Source: Diphasiastrum complanatum (taxonomy: Eukaryota; Streptophyta; Lycopodiopsida; Lycopodiales; Lycopodiaceae). Taken from it: a stretch of DNA of 64,000 bases. Position numbers and translations under genes: made by a program. Below are positions 49,157 through 60,168 of the stretch, one piece after another. The stretch covers positions 7,154,746 through 7,218,745 of the forward strand of contig CM055098.1 in NCBI GenBank assembly GCA_029204225.1, in the 5' to 3' direction. The notes under the pieces are model-generated. The model made no database searches. It was not told the origin of the DNA and saw nothing but the letters and a program-made list of their open reading frames with translations. Position 1 is the stretch's first letter; the number at the start of each line of letters is the position of its first letter.

Positions 49157-49955
49157 TGTTGGAATTTGATGCTCAGTCTCAAATCCATTTGTTAATGAGC
49201 ATCATGAAAAGTTTACAAAACCAAGAAAATAGAAGGCTCGAGTTTCCTTAGCAGAAAAATTCCGACCCTGGGTCGGGTCGGATTGGTTCGGAATTTTTTC
49301 TGAACCTTCACTAAATTATTTGAGCGCCTTCGAACATGGTTTGGATCGGGTCTATTTTTTTCGACCCTGGGAAATTCGACCCACAACATATTTTTCGAAC
49401 CAGTACATATTTTTTGATCCTTTGTATAAAATCCAAACGTATGTAATTTTCGAACATTGTCGGTCAGAAATCTGACCCAACGACTTCGCGTTGAAAGTCC
49501 GCCTACATTGTACAGTCTGAGGTAGTTGTAATCACTGTAGAAAATATCAGTTGTAGATATTTTCAGTATATCTAATCCTAGAATCTTCATCAGAAAACTT
49601 TTTCTAATATACAGCAGCTTCAGCAATTTTGATAATCATCTGATATCTAAAACATCTGATAATTGTTTCTATCAATTCATTCAGATTGTTCCATTGCATA
49701 TGTTATCACACACAACGATCAGAGTTATCACTCTATAGCTAGCGTTATCACGCTCAACTAGTTGAAGTAATAACTTCAAGCGATTGTACTCATTTGTTGA
49801 TAATTAATGAGAGTACATTTTGTCCCATTGCAGCTGTTATTCCATTGCACATTTTATGATTCCTTCATTTAAACTATTTTGCTGCTAATTGTTGTGTTTC
49901 CGGTCCATTCATCTAGCTCGCTCCTAGCTTCCGCACAACCCACTGATTTCTGACA
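49157..49955 (+). repeat. 5' LTR of element E
   Basis: 799 bp from TG to CA. The first third has repeated ggtcgg/ttcgaa motifs. The palindrome array lies at 49701-49779. The end is followed by the primer site. Confidence 0.95.
49701..49779 (+). promoter_or_regulatory. Palindrome array with TTATCA cores in E LTR
   Basis: tgTTATCAca (49701-49710, short arms), agagTTATCActct (49721-49734), agcgTTATCAcgct (49741-49754) and ttgaagTAATAActtcaa (49762-49779). Arms differ from unit to unit but each is self-complementary. The same series is at 53048-53120, and in reverse at 54273-54352 and 45328-45384. Possible DNA-binding sites (GATAA-like cores) or small RNA hairpins; the function is unknown. Confidence 0.6.
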
Positions 49956-49967
49956 TGGTATCAGAGC
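49956..49967 (+). other. Primer binding site of element E
   Basis: tggtatcagagc, a perfect complement to the initiator tRNA-Met 3' end, directly after the LTR. Confidence 0.95.
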
Positions 49968-50096
49968 AGGCATCCAAATAATCTGCTTCTCATTGTGAAT
50001 TATTAGTCTTGTTTCTATCAAGACAACGAACTAGCAAGCGCGCAGCCAACAGTATTCTGAAATCGTTGTATATATCAACGATCTCACTCAACCAGA

Positions 50097-50945
50097 ATGA
50101 ATCTATCTTCTAGTTCTTCTGTCATCGAGAGACTCGATGGAAGTAACTACCATCTTTGAAAGTTCAAAATGAAGACCATACTATTAGCCAAGGAATTGTG
50201 GGATGTTGTTGACGGCACTAAACTTAAGCCAGAAGGTGACGCAACTACTATCACAAGGTGAAGATTGAAAAATGGTAAAGCTTTTGCCATGATCACTCTC
50301 AACATAAAAGATAACCAAATCAATCATATAAGAACAGCTCAGACTGCCGAGGATGCATGGGACATCATAGCAACTCTACATGACATCAGGGATCTCACTT
50401 CTAAACTCCATTTGAGAAAAAAAAAAAATACTTACGGGAATGACTGAGGCAACACGTGTTTCGAGTCATCTCAACACTTTCCAAAATCTCATGGAACAAA
50501 AGAATTTAGCTGGCTCACAAATACAAGATTCAGATGATGTATGAAGCCTATGAAAATTGGGTAATACCAATTTTGATCCAGGAGCACCTAACTCTATCAA
50601 GAGTAATTTCACTTCTTCTACAAGAAGAAATCAGGAGATCAGCCTCCTCCTCAAGCTCAAGATCATATCCACAGGCATTATATTCCAAAAATCAAAAGTT
50701 TAGATCAAATAGATCTACACAGTCAGATTATCCTGACAAAAGGAGCAACATGTAGTCTAGGTCGGATTTTCACTCAGGGTCGAATTCTGGTCCAGGGTCG
50801 AATTTTGAGTCTTCATCATTCAAGCCAAAGCATAGCCTATTCTGCAAATACTGTAAGAGAACTGGCCATCTTATCAGAGACTGCAGAACTTTGAAATCCA
50901 ACAATGAGAAAAAGAAGCAATTCCAACAACAAGCAAATTCTATTT
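50097..50945 (+). pseudogene. Copia gag (element E)
   Basis: ATG at 50097 (MNLSSSSSVIERLDGSNYHL) begins a gag interrupted at once by TGA codons where Trp is expected (about 50157 and 50262). It continues with KAFAMITLNIKDNQINHIRT and SKLHLRKK; an A-rich run near 50420 shifts the frame. Then come LTLSRVISLLLQEE and a CCHC knuckle (CKYCKRTGHLIRDC, about 50843-50884). Relatives: gag of element A. Confidence 0.85.
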
Positions 50946-51024
50946 CAGCCAATTTTTTGATCTAGCAACAAAATGAAGATGAAGCAGCCTTCTTGACCAA
51001 AGTCAGAGAAAATCAGGATATCGA

Positions 51025-51990
51025 TTCTTGGTACTTGGACTCAGGAGCAACTCAACATATGACTCACCACAAGGACTGGTTTAAGGACTATCAATCATAC
51101 ACCCACTCTCAAATTGTACAACTTGGTGACAACTCAAAAATATACTATTGAGGGTGAAGGAACAATTAGGGTCGAATTTCAGAGGGGTGAAGTCAAGTTA
51201 CTCACCAACGTTCTCCACGTTCCAAATCTGACCATTAATCTGCTCTCAGTTAGCAAAACTACAGATTTGGGTCGGAAGGTCGAATTTGAGACACAAAGTT
51301 GCACAATTTTTGACAAGTCCCGAAAAGTTTTAGCTTTCGAGATAAGAAGTGACAATCTTTACAAAATCCGCTACTACAATTCTTCTAATTGTCAAGCTCT
51401 TTACACTTCCACTTCTGAAACAGCTAATATGCCTTTCCATTTCAGATTAGGCCATCACAATACTCAACAAATGTCCAAACAAAATTCAGTACAAGATCAA
51501 TCTCCAATTAGCAAATCCGATCCTTCATGCAAAATCTGTATAATCAGCAAGCATGCTAGAAGTCCTACAATTTTCGATACAGTTCACACTTCTAGAAATT
51601 TGCTAAATCTTATACACATGGACATTTGTGGCCCTACGCATATTGTTTCCACAGGGGGAGCTGTCTACTTATTGACTTTTATTGATGACTTCTTTTGGAG
51701 GACTGCAACTTATTTCTTGAAGAACAAATCAGAGACCTTCAAGTTCTTCATGCAGTTCAAGACATCCACAGAAAAATCGAACCAGAGAAGAATCAAAGCT
51801 CTATACTCTGATGGAGGGGGAGTATTTATCTCCACCGAGTTCAAAGTCTTTTGCAAGGCCAAGTGAATACAACTACAAATCAGCCACTCACCTCAGTCCA
51901 AAGGTGCAGCTCAAGAAAAGAATCAGACACTCATTGCTAGTGCCAAGAGCATGCTGGCCCATGCCTCTTTCCCAAAGAAATTCTAGCCAG
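51025..51990 (+). pseudogene. Copia protease and integrase part (element E)
   Basis: Protease motif WYLDSGATQHMTH at about 51030, then a 250-residue open frame (51114-51866): NVLHVPNLTINLLSVSK, the integrase zinc region (FRLGHHNT, CKICIISK), catalytic FIDDFFWRTATYF and the SDGGG (usually DNGGE) block. A TGA at 51864 ends it, but the following SPQSKG, KNQTL and SMLAHASFPKKF blocks to about 51990 are still visible. The GG to GGG change in the catalytic block and the stops rule out activity. Confidence 0.88.
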
Positions 51991-52269
51991 AAGCCAAAAA
52001 ATGAGTCAGAATCTCAATAGATCAAATCACATCAGAGGGTCGAATTTCAACGAAGAAGGACAAATCGACTCAGATAGCCTCCATCCCTATTTAGGGATGA
52101 ACCGTTCTACTACTTTGTGCAGGGATAAAATACAAATTCTGAGGCAAAGTCATCTACTGATGTTGACTAGTGCAAAGCAACAATAGATACCAAATCAGCA
52201 TTACTAAACGAGAATGGTTTCTATCCAAACTCAGCAAACTCGAATTTTTATTTCAAGTCTGTATCGGAT

Positions 52270-52546
52270 TCTTCATCAACCCCACTCTTCATGTAGATGA
52301 TATTCTACTATTCAGTATCAATCTGAATATGATGAAGGATCTTAAATGCAAGCTAGCACTGGAGTTAAAAAGGTCTGATAAAATTCCAGCCAACTGCTGT
52401 CACGGAATACAAAAATCGACCCAACAACACAAACCTGATGGCAACATATCACTTTACAACGGCTTTGACAAAAGAGCAACAGTTCAAATTCAACGACAAG
52501 TTAAATCTAAAGATCAAAGTTTTTCATGATCCACATTAAGGGGGGG
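52270..52546 (+). pseudogene. Copia RT fragment and pol end (element E)
   Basis: LHVDDILLFSINLNMMKDLK (about 52290) is the RT active-site block. The sequence then jumps to the C-terminal end of pol (TTALTKEQQFKFNDKLNLKI, another frame) and the polypurine tract (aaggggggg, 52537-52546). RNase H is otherwise deleted. Confidence 0.78.
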
Positions 52547-53304
52547 TGTTGGAATTTGATGCTCAGCCTCAAATCCATTTGTTAATGAGCATCTTGAAAA
52601 CTTTACAAAACCAAGAAAACGGAAAGCTTCAATTTTTCCTTAGCAGGAAAATTCCGACCTGGGTCGGGTTGGATCGGTTCAGAATTTTTTTTGAACCTTC
52701 ACTAGATTATCTGAGCGCCTTTGAACACGGATCGGATCAGTATATTTTTCGAACCAGTACATATTTTTCTATCCTTTGTATAAAATCCGAACTTATGTGA
52801 TTTTCGAACACTGTCGATCAGAAATTCGACCCAACAACTTCGCGTTAGAAGTCCGCCTACATTGTATAGTCTGAGACGGTTGTAATAACTATAGAAAATA
52901 TCAGTTGTAGATTAATATATCTAATTCTAGAATCTTCATCAGAAAACTTCTTCTGATATACAACAGCTTTAGCAATTCTGATAATTATCTGATATCTAAA
53001 ACATCTGATAATTGTTTCTATCAATTCATTCAAATTGTTCCATTGCATGTGTTATCACACACAACGATCAGAGTTATCACTCTGTAGCCAACATTATCAT
53101 GCTCAACCAGCTGAAGTAATAACTTCTAGCAATTGTACTCATTTGTTGATAATTAATCAGAGTACATTTTGTCCCACTGTAGTTGTTTTTCTATTGCGCA
53201 TTTTCTGATTCCTTCATTTGAACTATTTTGTTGCTAACTGGTGAGTTTCCGATCCGTTCATCTAGCTCACTCCCAACTTCCGCACAACCCACTGATTTCC
53301 GACA
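52547..53304 (+). repeat. 3' LTR of element E
   Basis: 758 bp, same ends as 49157-49955. It is shorter mainly by a deletion in the ttcgaccc-rich region. The palindrome array is at 53048-53120; one unit has lost pairing through G to A and C to T changes. Confidence 0.95.
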
Positions 53305-53935
53305 CCAATCACAAATCCATGAAGGCTATGTGCAAGGAGGAGCCTACTTTTGGGCTGCCTATATCCTTGATAAAAGGTGGTGATGCATGGGAAGCATGTG
53401 CTTTGGCTAAAGCACCTAAGTTGCCTTTCTCAAGATCTACTGCAAAGTCATCATTCTCCTTGCAATCACTTCACTCAAGAGTGCACTTTCCAAGTGTAAG
53501 AAGCAATGGTGTATCTAATTCTTGCAAGGTCTTTATAGTTGATGATGATATATATGATTTTTTCTACTTCTTATCATCAAGAACTATGATGTTTTTCATC
53601 TTATGTAGATGTACTAAGAAAATGAAGTTGAAAGCTTGTTTAGCTTTATCATGTTTTTGTGAAGCAACTTCATTTGGTGAACAGTTGAAAATTGGTGTCA
53701 TAAAAGGCAAAACACCATTTAATGTATGTACTTAAAACTCTTTGAGTCCAAATGTTTTGTGCATGATCGTTTTAATATAAGGACCAAAGATTATCCTACT
53801 TCAATGAAAGGAATAATATCAATTTTTTGCTTTTCAAGTAGAGATTGTAAAATCTACATCTTTTTCACCAAAGAAATTTTTAATGGTGGAAATATGATCT
53901 TTCATGGGTGGAAGACTTGCAAACCTGAAAGAGCA
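53305..53935 (+). pseudogene. Copia integrase (element F, after E)
   Basis: Resumes right after the ccaat duplication: HKSMKAMCKEEPTFGLP, CEACALAKA-type zinc region (here WEACALAKAPKLPFS), and VFIVDDDIYDFFYFLSSR in place of the first catalytic Asp block. After a frame change at 53735 it goes on to the C-terminal region (LFESKCFVHDRFNI, GIISIFCFSSRDCKIYIFFT) to about 53890. The middle of the core domain is missing. Sequence 53936-54193 continues F without clear motifs. Confidence 0.8.
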
Positions 53936-54193
53936 CTTTTGGATCAGCACCTTATTCAACTCATTGATGAAAAGGAGCCAAGTCAAGTGCAAGTAAAAGG
54001 TGAAGGGCTGATAACTCCAAGAAGACCTCCAAAGTCCAAGATGGAGACATCAGGGCTCAAGTTTATGGACAAAGGAAAGGTGAGGAGAGTAACATGTCTC
54101 ATGCATTCATCAATCCATTTGATATCACTTTGTGTGAAAAGCTTCATAAAGGCAAAGGATTGGCATAATCATGGAGAGATCATCAAGATCATC

Positions 54194-54904
54194 AGAAAAT
54201 GCGCAATAGAACAACAACTGCAATGGAACAAAATGTACTCTGATTAATTATCAGCAAATGAGTACAATCGCTTGAAGTTATTACTTCAGCTGGTTGAGCG
54301 TGATAACGCTGGCTATAGAGTAATAACTCTGATTGTTGTGTGTGATAACACATGCAACGGAACAATCTGAATGAATTGATAGAAACAATTATAAGATGTT
54401 TTAGATATCAGATGATTATCAGAATTGTTGAAGCTGTTGTATATCAGAAGAAGTTTTCTGATGAAGATTCTAGAATTAGATATACTGAAAATATCTACAG
54501 CTGATAATTTCTACAGTTATTACAACCGCCTCAGACTGTACAATGTAGGTGGACTTCCAACTCGAAGTCGTTGGATTAGATTTCTGACCGACAGTGTTCA
54601 AAAATTACATAGGTTCAAATTTTATACAAAGGATTGAAAAATATATACTGGTTCGAAAAATATGTCGTGGGTCGAATTTCTCAAGGTCGAAAAAATTTGA
54701 CCCGAACCGAACCGAACCGAACATGTTCGAAGGTGCTCGGATAATTAAGTGAAGGTTCGAAAAAATTCCGAACCAATCCGACCCGCACCAGGGTCGCAAT
54801 TTTCCTGCTAAGGAAAAACTCGAGCCTTCTGTTTTCTTGGTTTTGTAAAGTTTTCAGGATGCTCATTAACAAATGGATTTGAGGCTGAGCATCAAATTCC
54901 AACA
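54194..54904 (-). mobile_element. Truncated E-family solo LTR, minus strand
   Basis: The reverse complement begins tgttggaatttgatgctcag at 54904 and runs to about 54194, where the last ~100 bp of the LTR are missing. It carries the clearest version of the palindrome array (54273-54352). It interrupts the RT region of element F. Confidence 0.9.
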
Positions 54905-55355
54905 AAAGGCAGTACCAAGATTTTGGTATACTCAGCTCAAAATCCTCCTTAATTCTCTTAAATCCATTTTGAGAGAGCATGATTCATTACACATCCTCCA
55001 ATGGGTTTGGCTCAATTGGTTCTCTTGGCATCCAAAGTTTCTTTGGTCCCAAGTTCAAGCCTCCCCTTGGAAACCATGAAGCATTACACATCCTTATGTT
55101 TCATGATGGATCAGTATCCATTCTTGCATTACATGTAGATAATCTACTCTTTCATGAAGATGATGTAAGAAGATTTGGCAAGCTAGAATTGAGTTGGGAG
55201 CCAATAATGCTCAATCTTGGCCCCTAACATTCAATTCTTGAATATTGAAATAGTTTGAGCTCCACTTTTCTTGTTGGATTTTATTAATTTCAACATGCTA
55301 CTTCAATGCTAAGAAGATATCTATTCTCAGGAAAGTTAATGTGAAGAGTCCGAAG
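54905..55355 (+). pseudogene. Copia RT middle part (element F)
   Basis: KAVPRFWYTQLKILLNSLKS at 54905 is the RT block preceding the active site. SILALHVDNLLFHEDD (about 55115-55165) is a worn YVDD block (Asp to Asn). Further worn sequence (ATSMLRRYLFSGKLM) runs to about 55345. Continues at 61693 after the insertion of D. Confidence 0.78.
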
Positions 55356-55640
55356 CACTACTGACCATCGATAACTACTCCTAACATTTTCAATAAGGAA
55401 CGAGTACAGTACCGTTCCTAAGGAGCGGCCACACCGCTTCTTAGGAGCTCATGCATATTTTTGGTACAATTTCGTTCCTAAATTGACCATTGATACTCGT
55501 TCCTAACAATCTGGGATAGGAACGAGTACAATACCATCCCTAAGTAGCGGTCATTTCGTTCCTTAGAAACGCATATTCTTTTTGGTATATTTTTGTTCCT
55601 ATTTAGGAACGGAACAATTTTGTACCAGGGAAAAAAAACA
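55356..55640. repeat. Unclassified insertion with two 122-bp units
   Basis: aggaacgagtac occurs at 55397 and 55519, each followed by cctaag-agcgg, ttttggta and tcgttcct motifs, giving a period of 122 bp. It ends with gaacaattttgtaccaggg. It interrupts the RT of F; cact lies at both flanks. It may be a small non-autonomous DNA transposon, but terminal inverted repeats are not certain. Confidence 0.5.
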
Positions 55641-55655
55641 CTTCAACTGGATCTA

Positions 55656-55743
55656 TGTAGGAAAGTAAGAGACAAGTCACCAAGATCCAGTTATCAGTCA
55701 ATCTCCATAAGAAACAAGAGAGAAGAGGCTGGGCGCCCAACTC

Positions 55744-55828
<85 letters not shown>

Positions 55829-56159
55829 AACAACAAGAGCAATGGAGAGCCAAACTGTATAAAATGAAATACACAATGAGCATCTAAGTACTCTACCTGG
55901 ATGTGACCAAATGCCACCAAACCCTAAGGTTAACCACTTACTAAATGTAGGGCACCCCCAAAAGTCAAGATAGGGCCCCTAAACAAAATTAGACCCCTAA
56001 GGACCCACGAGTCAGTACATGACCAAAATTGGGTCCAAGTGAACTTAAGACAAACTTAAGATGGCCTAAATAACTAAATACCCATGGTTACACAAATCTC
56101 GACCTTTTGGGTCAAAGTAACCTATGGATTAACTTTAGCATAGTCGTTTATTTCTAACA
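55656..56159 (-). repeat. 3' LTR of element D
   Basis: 504 bp with a (GA)n run at 55746-55826. On the coding strand a TATA-like attttatac (about 55860) stands just upstream of the (CT)n run, so the run would fall near the transcription start. Confidence 0.96.
55746..55826. repeat. (GA)n run inside 3' LTR of D
   Basis: 81 bp of GA, matched by the run at 61295-61360 in the other LTR; the two differ in length. It was therefore carried by the element, not gained locally. Confidence 0.97.
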
Positions 56160-56167
56160 CCCTCCTT
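56160..56167 (-). other. Polypurine tract of element D
   Basis: ccctcctt on the plus strand is the complement of aaggaggg, directly before the 3' LTR. Confidence 0.85.
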
Positions 56168-56196
56168 AAATGACAATGCAAAAATTGAAATCTTCA

Positions 56197-57480
56197 CTAT
56201 GTAACAAAACCAACACGTGGTATCAAATTTAAAGCTTTGCATAAAGCTTCAAATCTAACTCTAGGCAACGCCTTAGTGAAGAGGTCCGCAATATTATCCT
56301 CCATAGGACAATAAAATGTCGCCATCATGAAGTCTCTCCCAAACAAAGTGATAATGGATCTCGATGTGCTTCGTCCTCGCATGAAAAATAGGATTTCGTG
56401 CAATGGCAATAGCAATTTGACTATCACTCAAGATAAGAGTGGCTGAGGGCTCGCCAAACTTCACGTCAACAAGTAGTCTTCTCAGCCATAAACACTCTGT
56501 CGTGGCTGAAAATATCGCTCTATATTCTGCCTCACTAGAAGAAGTAGCAACAGTGGGTTGCTTTTTACTTGACCACAAAATTGCAGAATCATCATAAAAA
56601 AAGCAATGTCCACTTGTAGAGCGTCTAGTGACTTGATCTCCACCCTCACTAAAACCAACCAAACATGCATCATCACAAGCAGGAAAAACCAGTCCATGAC
56701 TTCTTGTTCCTTGAAGATATCGAAAGATCCTCTTCAACGCTTTCCAATGTGATGTCATCGGGGCATGCATGAATTGACTCATGAGTGAAACACTATAAGA
56801 AATGTCCGGTCTTGAATTACATAGGTAAATGAGACAACCAATAACTTGACAATATAAAGTAGTGTCAAATGATTCACCATCACCTTGACTACTTAATTTC
56901 AGACCTGTCTCCATAGGTGTAGCAACCGGATTGCAATCTTCCATCTTGAACCGCTTCAAAATCTGCCCAATGTAGCGTTCTTGAGAGATGAAAATTCCAA
57001 CACCTTCTTGTACAAATTCAAGACCAAGATAAAAGTGCAATAGGCCTAAATCTAAAGTTTCAAAAACCATACCAAGATCAAGTATTACGGCATCAATCTG
57101 CTGCTTATTACTTTCCGTAATAATAATATCATCAACATAAAACAAAATAATGATGATATAATCTGAAGTATGCTTGACATAATGAGTAGATTCGCTAGGA
57201 CTATTAGTAAACCCTCGATCACAAAAGTAGGCATGTATATTTTGATACCACATCCTCGGAGCTTGCTTCAGTCCATAAAGTGTCTTCTTGAGAAGACAAA
57301 CTTTATCTTCTTGGCCTTCAACCAAAAAACCAGCAGGTTGTTGAAGGTACACTTCCTCATTGAGATCATCATTGAGGAATGTTGTCTTTATGTCAAGTTG
57401 CCGCAAACACCAACCAAAGTGGGCAGCCAAAGAGGTTACTACCCTCACGGTAGTCATCCAAGCAGTAGGAGAAAAAGTCT
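56197..57480 (-). pseudogene. Copia reverse transcriptase and RNase H (element D)
   Basis: A 387-residue open stretch (57457-56294) with LDIKTTFLNDDLNEEVYLQQ, KTLYGLKQAPRMWY, the intact active site LFYVDDIIIT, HFYLGLEF, GCLIYLCNSRPDISYSV and RNase H blocks (STSGHCFFYDDSAILWSSKK, SSSEAEYRA, LSDSQIAIAI, HIEIHYHFV). A one-base shift near 56300 moves the last part (MEDNIADLFTKALP) to another frame, ending at 56197. The frame starts after a small deletion near 57480. It remains the best preserved RT of the window. Confidence 0.95.
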
Positions 57481-58545
57481 TCTCATAATCAATCCCCTTT
57501 TGCTGAGCATAGCCTTTGGCCTTGCCTTGTACCTTTCAATGGTACCATCTGCCTTATACTTGATTTTGTATACCCATTTAGAACCAATTGCCTTCTTCCC
57601 ATGAGGAAGATCAACAAGAACCCAAATCTGGTTCTTCATAAGTGAGTCATACTCATCTTGCATTGCATCCTCCCAACATTTTACTCCCTTGGCCTGCTCA
57701 TAGAAAACAGGTTCTTCTGCAACATCTCCATGAGATGTAAGAGCAAAATCTGAAAAATCAACATAGTCCACTGATTTTGTAGAGGCACGTGTCTTTCCAT
57801 CATAAAATGAACTTACTTTGTTGTTCCGCAAAGTCGACAACAACCACCGTGGGACTGTTTTGGGATGTCCAACAGCCATGTCTCTTCTTACAATTTGCTG
57901 TCCAAGATCTTCCGACACCGCACTTGGCTGTCCAAGATCTTCCAAAACTGGTCCTTGCTATCCAACAGTTCCTGTAGGCTGATTTTGAGCAACAATGGGT
58001 GGTTCTTGATGAACATTAGGCTCTAAACTTGATGAGGTGTTGGGCAGGTCGAAACTGGTTGATTGCTGCCCCTTATCTCCAACAATAGAAGATGGTACCA
58101 AATCTCGAAAAACTTCAACATTCACACTATGTGGGCTGTCCCCCTTCAAGATATGAGTTGGGGCCACATCCAATGAATTCTTTTCATCAAAATGCACATG
58201 ACGACTAACAATAATCTTATTAGTGCTCAAATTGAATAGCCTATAGCCTTTGCTTTCACTACTATAGCCAACAAAAATGCATTTAACTCCTTTATCTTCA
58301 AGCTTTGTACGAAGTTTATCCTAAACAAAAGCATAAGTCGTACAACCAAAAATGCGAAAGTGAGAGATTGTAGGCTTCTTTCCATACCAAACTTTATAAG
58401 GAGTTAATACTTTCAATGTTTTAGTAGGACAACGATTGCTTATGTATGCTGCCATTATAACCGCTTCAGCCCAAAACTTGTGAGGCAGCCCCTTTGCTTT
58501 GAGCATGCAACGGACTATCTCCATGAGTGTGCGATTCTTTCACTC
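57481..58545 (-). pseudogene. Copia integrase C-terminus to RT start (element D)
   Basis: The minus strand contains KAKGLPHKFWAEAV, AYISNRCPTKTL and FRIFGCTTYAFV, then a TAG at 58321-58323. The C-terminal domain of integrase and a Ser/Pro-rich linker (58310-57961) end with a TAG at 57958-57960. Next comes the RT start (WVLVDLPHGKKAIGSKWVYK, about 57640-57570), which loses frame near 57520 through a small deletion. The stops fit single C to T changes in Gln codons. Confidence 0.88.
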
Positions 58546-58557
58546 GAAAACACCATT

Positions 58558-60168
58558 TTATTGAGGCGTATAAGGAGTTGTCATTTGATGTAGAATTCCC
58601 TTTTCTCGAAGAAATGCACCGAACGTATTCTTAATGTATTCCCCTCCTCGATCGGTGCGTAGGGTCTTCAAAGAATGCCCACACTGATTTTCCACCATTG
58701 CTAGAAAATCTTTGAAACGTTGAAAAACTTCCAATTTAGCCTTCATAGGATAGATCCATGTAAAACGGGAAAAGTCATCAATAAAAGTCACAAAATAGAT
58801 GCACTTTCCAATGGATTCGGTCCTCATTGGACCACAAACATCACTATGAACCAAATCAAATTTATCAAGAAGCCTTATAGTTCCATCAATTGGAAAAGGT
58901 TTCCTTTGAAACTTTCCAAGTATGCACCCCTCGCATACATGCCCTTCCGGCTGCTCAATAGTAGGAATGTCTTCTACCATATTAAAAGTCTTCAGCTTTT
59001 TCAAACTTGCAAAGTTGAGATGCCCAAACCTTGCGTGCCACAATTCAGCCAACTCCAATGATTGTGATGTAGAAGCAATAAGACATGTAGAGGGAATTCG
59101 TCGCTCATAGGTATCCATAATGAATAAGCCAACATGCATCGTTCCTGAAACAATAATCAAGAGTGATCTTTTAGGATCCTTGACAAGACACTTATCTTCT
59201 TTGAACTCAACAACTAATCCTTGCTTCAACATAGTTGAAACGGAAAGAAGATTCTTCTTGATTCCCGAAACATAAAGCACATTCTTAATGTACTTTTCTT
59301 CACCATTAGGCAAAATGATGGCTACAATTCCAATTCCATGATTAGAATAAGATGCATAATCCGCACATTGTACTTTACTTCCATTTTGCACTTTTACTAA
59401 TTTAGTAAATGTTTCTTTGCGAGAAGTCATATGACGAGTAGCACCATCATCAATCACCCATTCAATGGGCTGAAAATCAGCAACTTGCAAAACAGAATCT
59501 GAATTCCTCATAGATGTAGTAGTACTAGTAGAAGCAATATTAGACACAAAAGCATAGTCTTGGTTGAAGAGATCACCACTAGCTTCAAGCTCTTGCTCCA
59601 AAGTAGCAAGTGAAGCACTAGTATCAATTCCTTTACTCTCCTCTTTCGTAAGCTTCTTCTTACAACCCTTGATGGAGTGCCCATACCTTTTGCAATAATG
59701 AGACTTCCCTTTCTTCTTTTGAGTGTTGACATCTTGACCTCCAACGGGCTTTTGCTCATCCTTGGAAGGAGGCTTCCCCTTTCCTTTTGACTTGCCTTTG
59801 CCCTTGCCTTTCGTGAAGAATGCTTGATCTTGTTGAGTGTCACCCGCAAAGTTTTGCCTCGTTTGCTCCTCTTGAAGAAGCAGCCCAACAAGTTCATCAA
59901 AGGAGAGTTGTTGTCCCCTAAGAGAGATACTCAAAGATGAAACAAATGGAAGATAAGATGAAGGTAATGAGTTGAGAGTAATGGAAACAGTTTGAGCATC
60001 CTCAATTATCTCATCAATATTGAGAAGCTCCTCACGAAAATCCTTGATCTTCGTCAAGTGATTGGTCACTTGCTCCCCTTCTTGCATCTTCAACAAAGAA
60101 AGTTGATTTTTGAAATACACCACTCTTGCTGGATTTTTGACTCTATACATAGTATAAGTGTATCCCAC
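58558..60168 (-). pseudogene. Copia gag C-half, protease and integrase (element D)
   Basis: A 536-residue open frame: gag (SITLNSLPSSYLPFVSSLSI), a Lys/Gly linker, zinc knuckle with its first Cys replaced by Ser (SHYCKRYGHSIKGC, about 59720), protease with DDGATRHM instead of D-S/T-G (about 59445), the integrase zinc region (HARFGHLN, CEGCILGK), and the catalytic blocks FIDDFSRFTWIYP and TDRGGEY. It ends at a TAA (58558-58560), with a TGA at 58540-58542 just beyond, before the catalytic Glu block. Both stops fit C to T changes. Confidence 0.94.

Larger units (their letters stand above)
49157..53304 (+). mobile_element. Copia element E with ccaat target duplication
   Basis: LTRs at 49157-49955 and 52547-53304 begin tgttggaatttgatgctcag and end gaca. 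The flanking 5-bp duplication ccaat is at 49152-49156 and 53305-53309. Primer site, gag, protease, integrase and part of RT are present in copia order; most of RT and RNase H are deleted, leaving about 2.6 kb of interior. It sits in the pre-integrase region of element F. Many stops mean it cannot move by itself. Confidence 0.96.

Noticed and set aside
49956-49967. tRNA-Met-like sequences at six or more places
   Set aside because: Only the 12-18-base primer complements next to LTRs are present, not whole tRNA genes.
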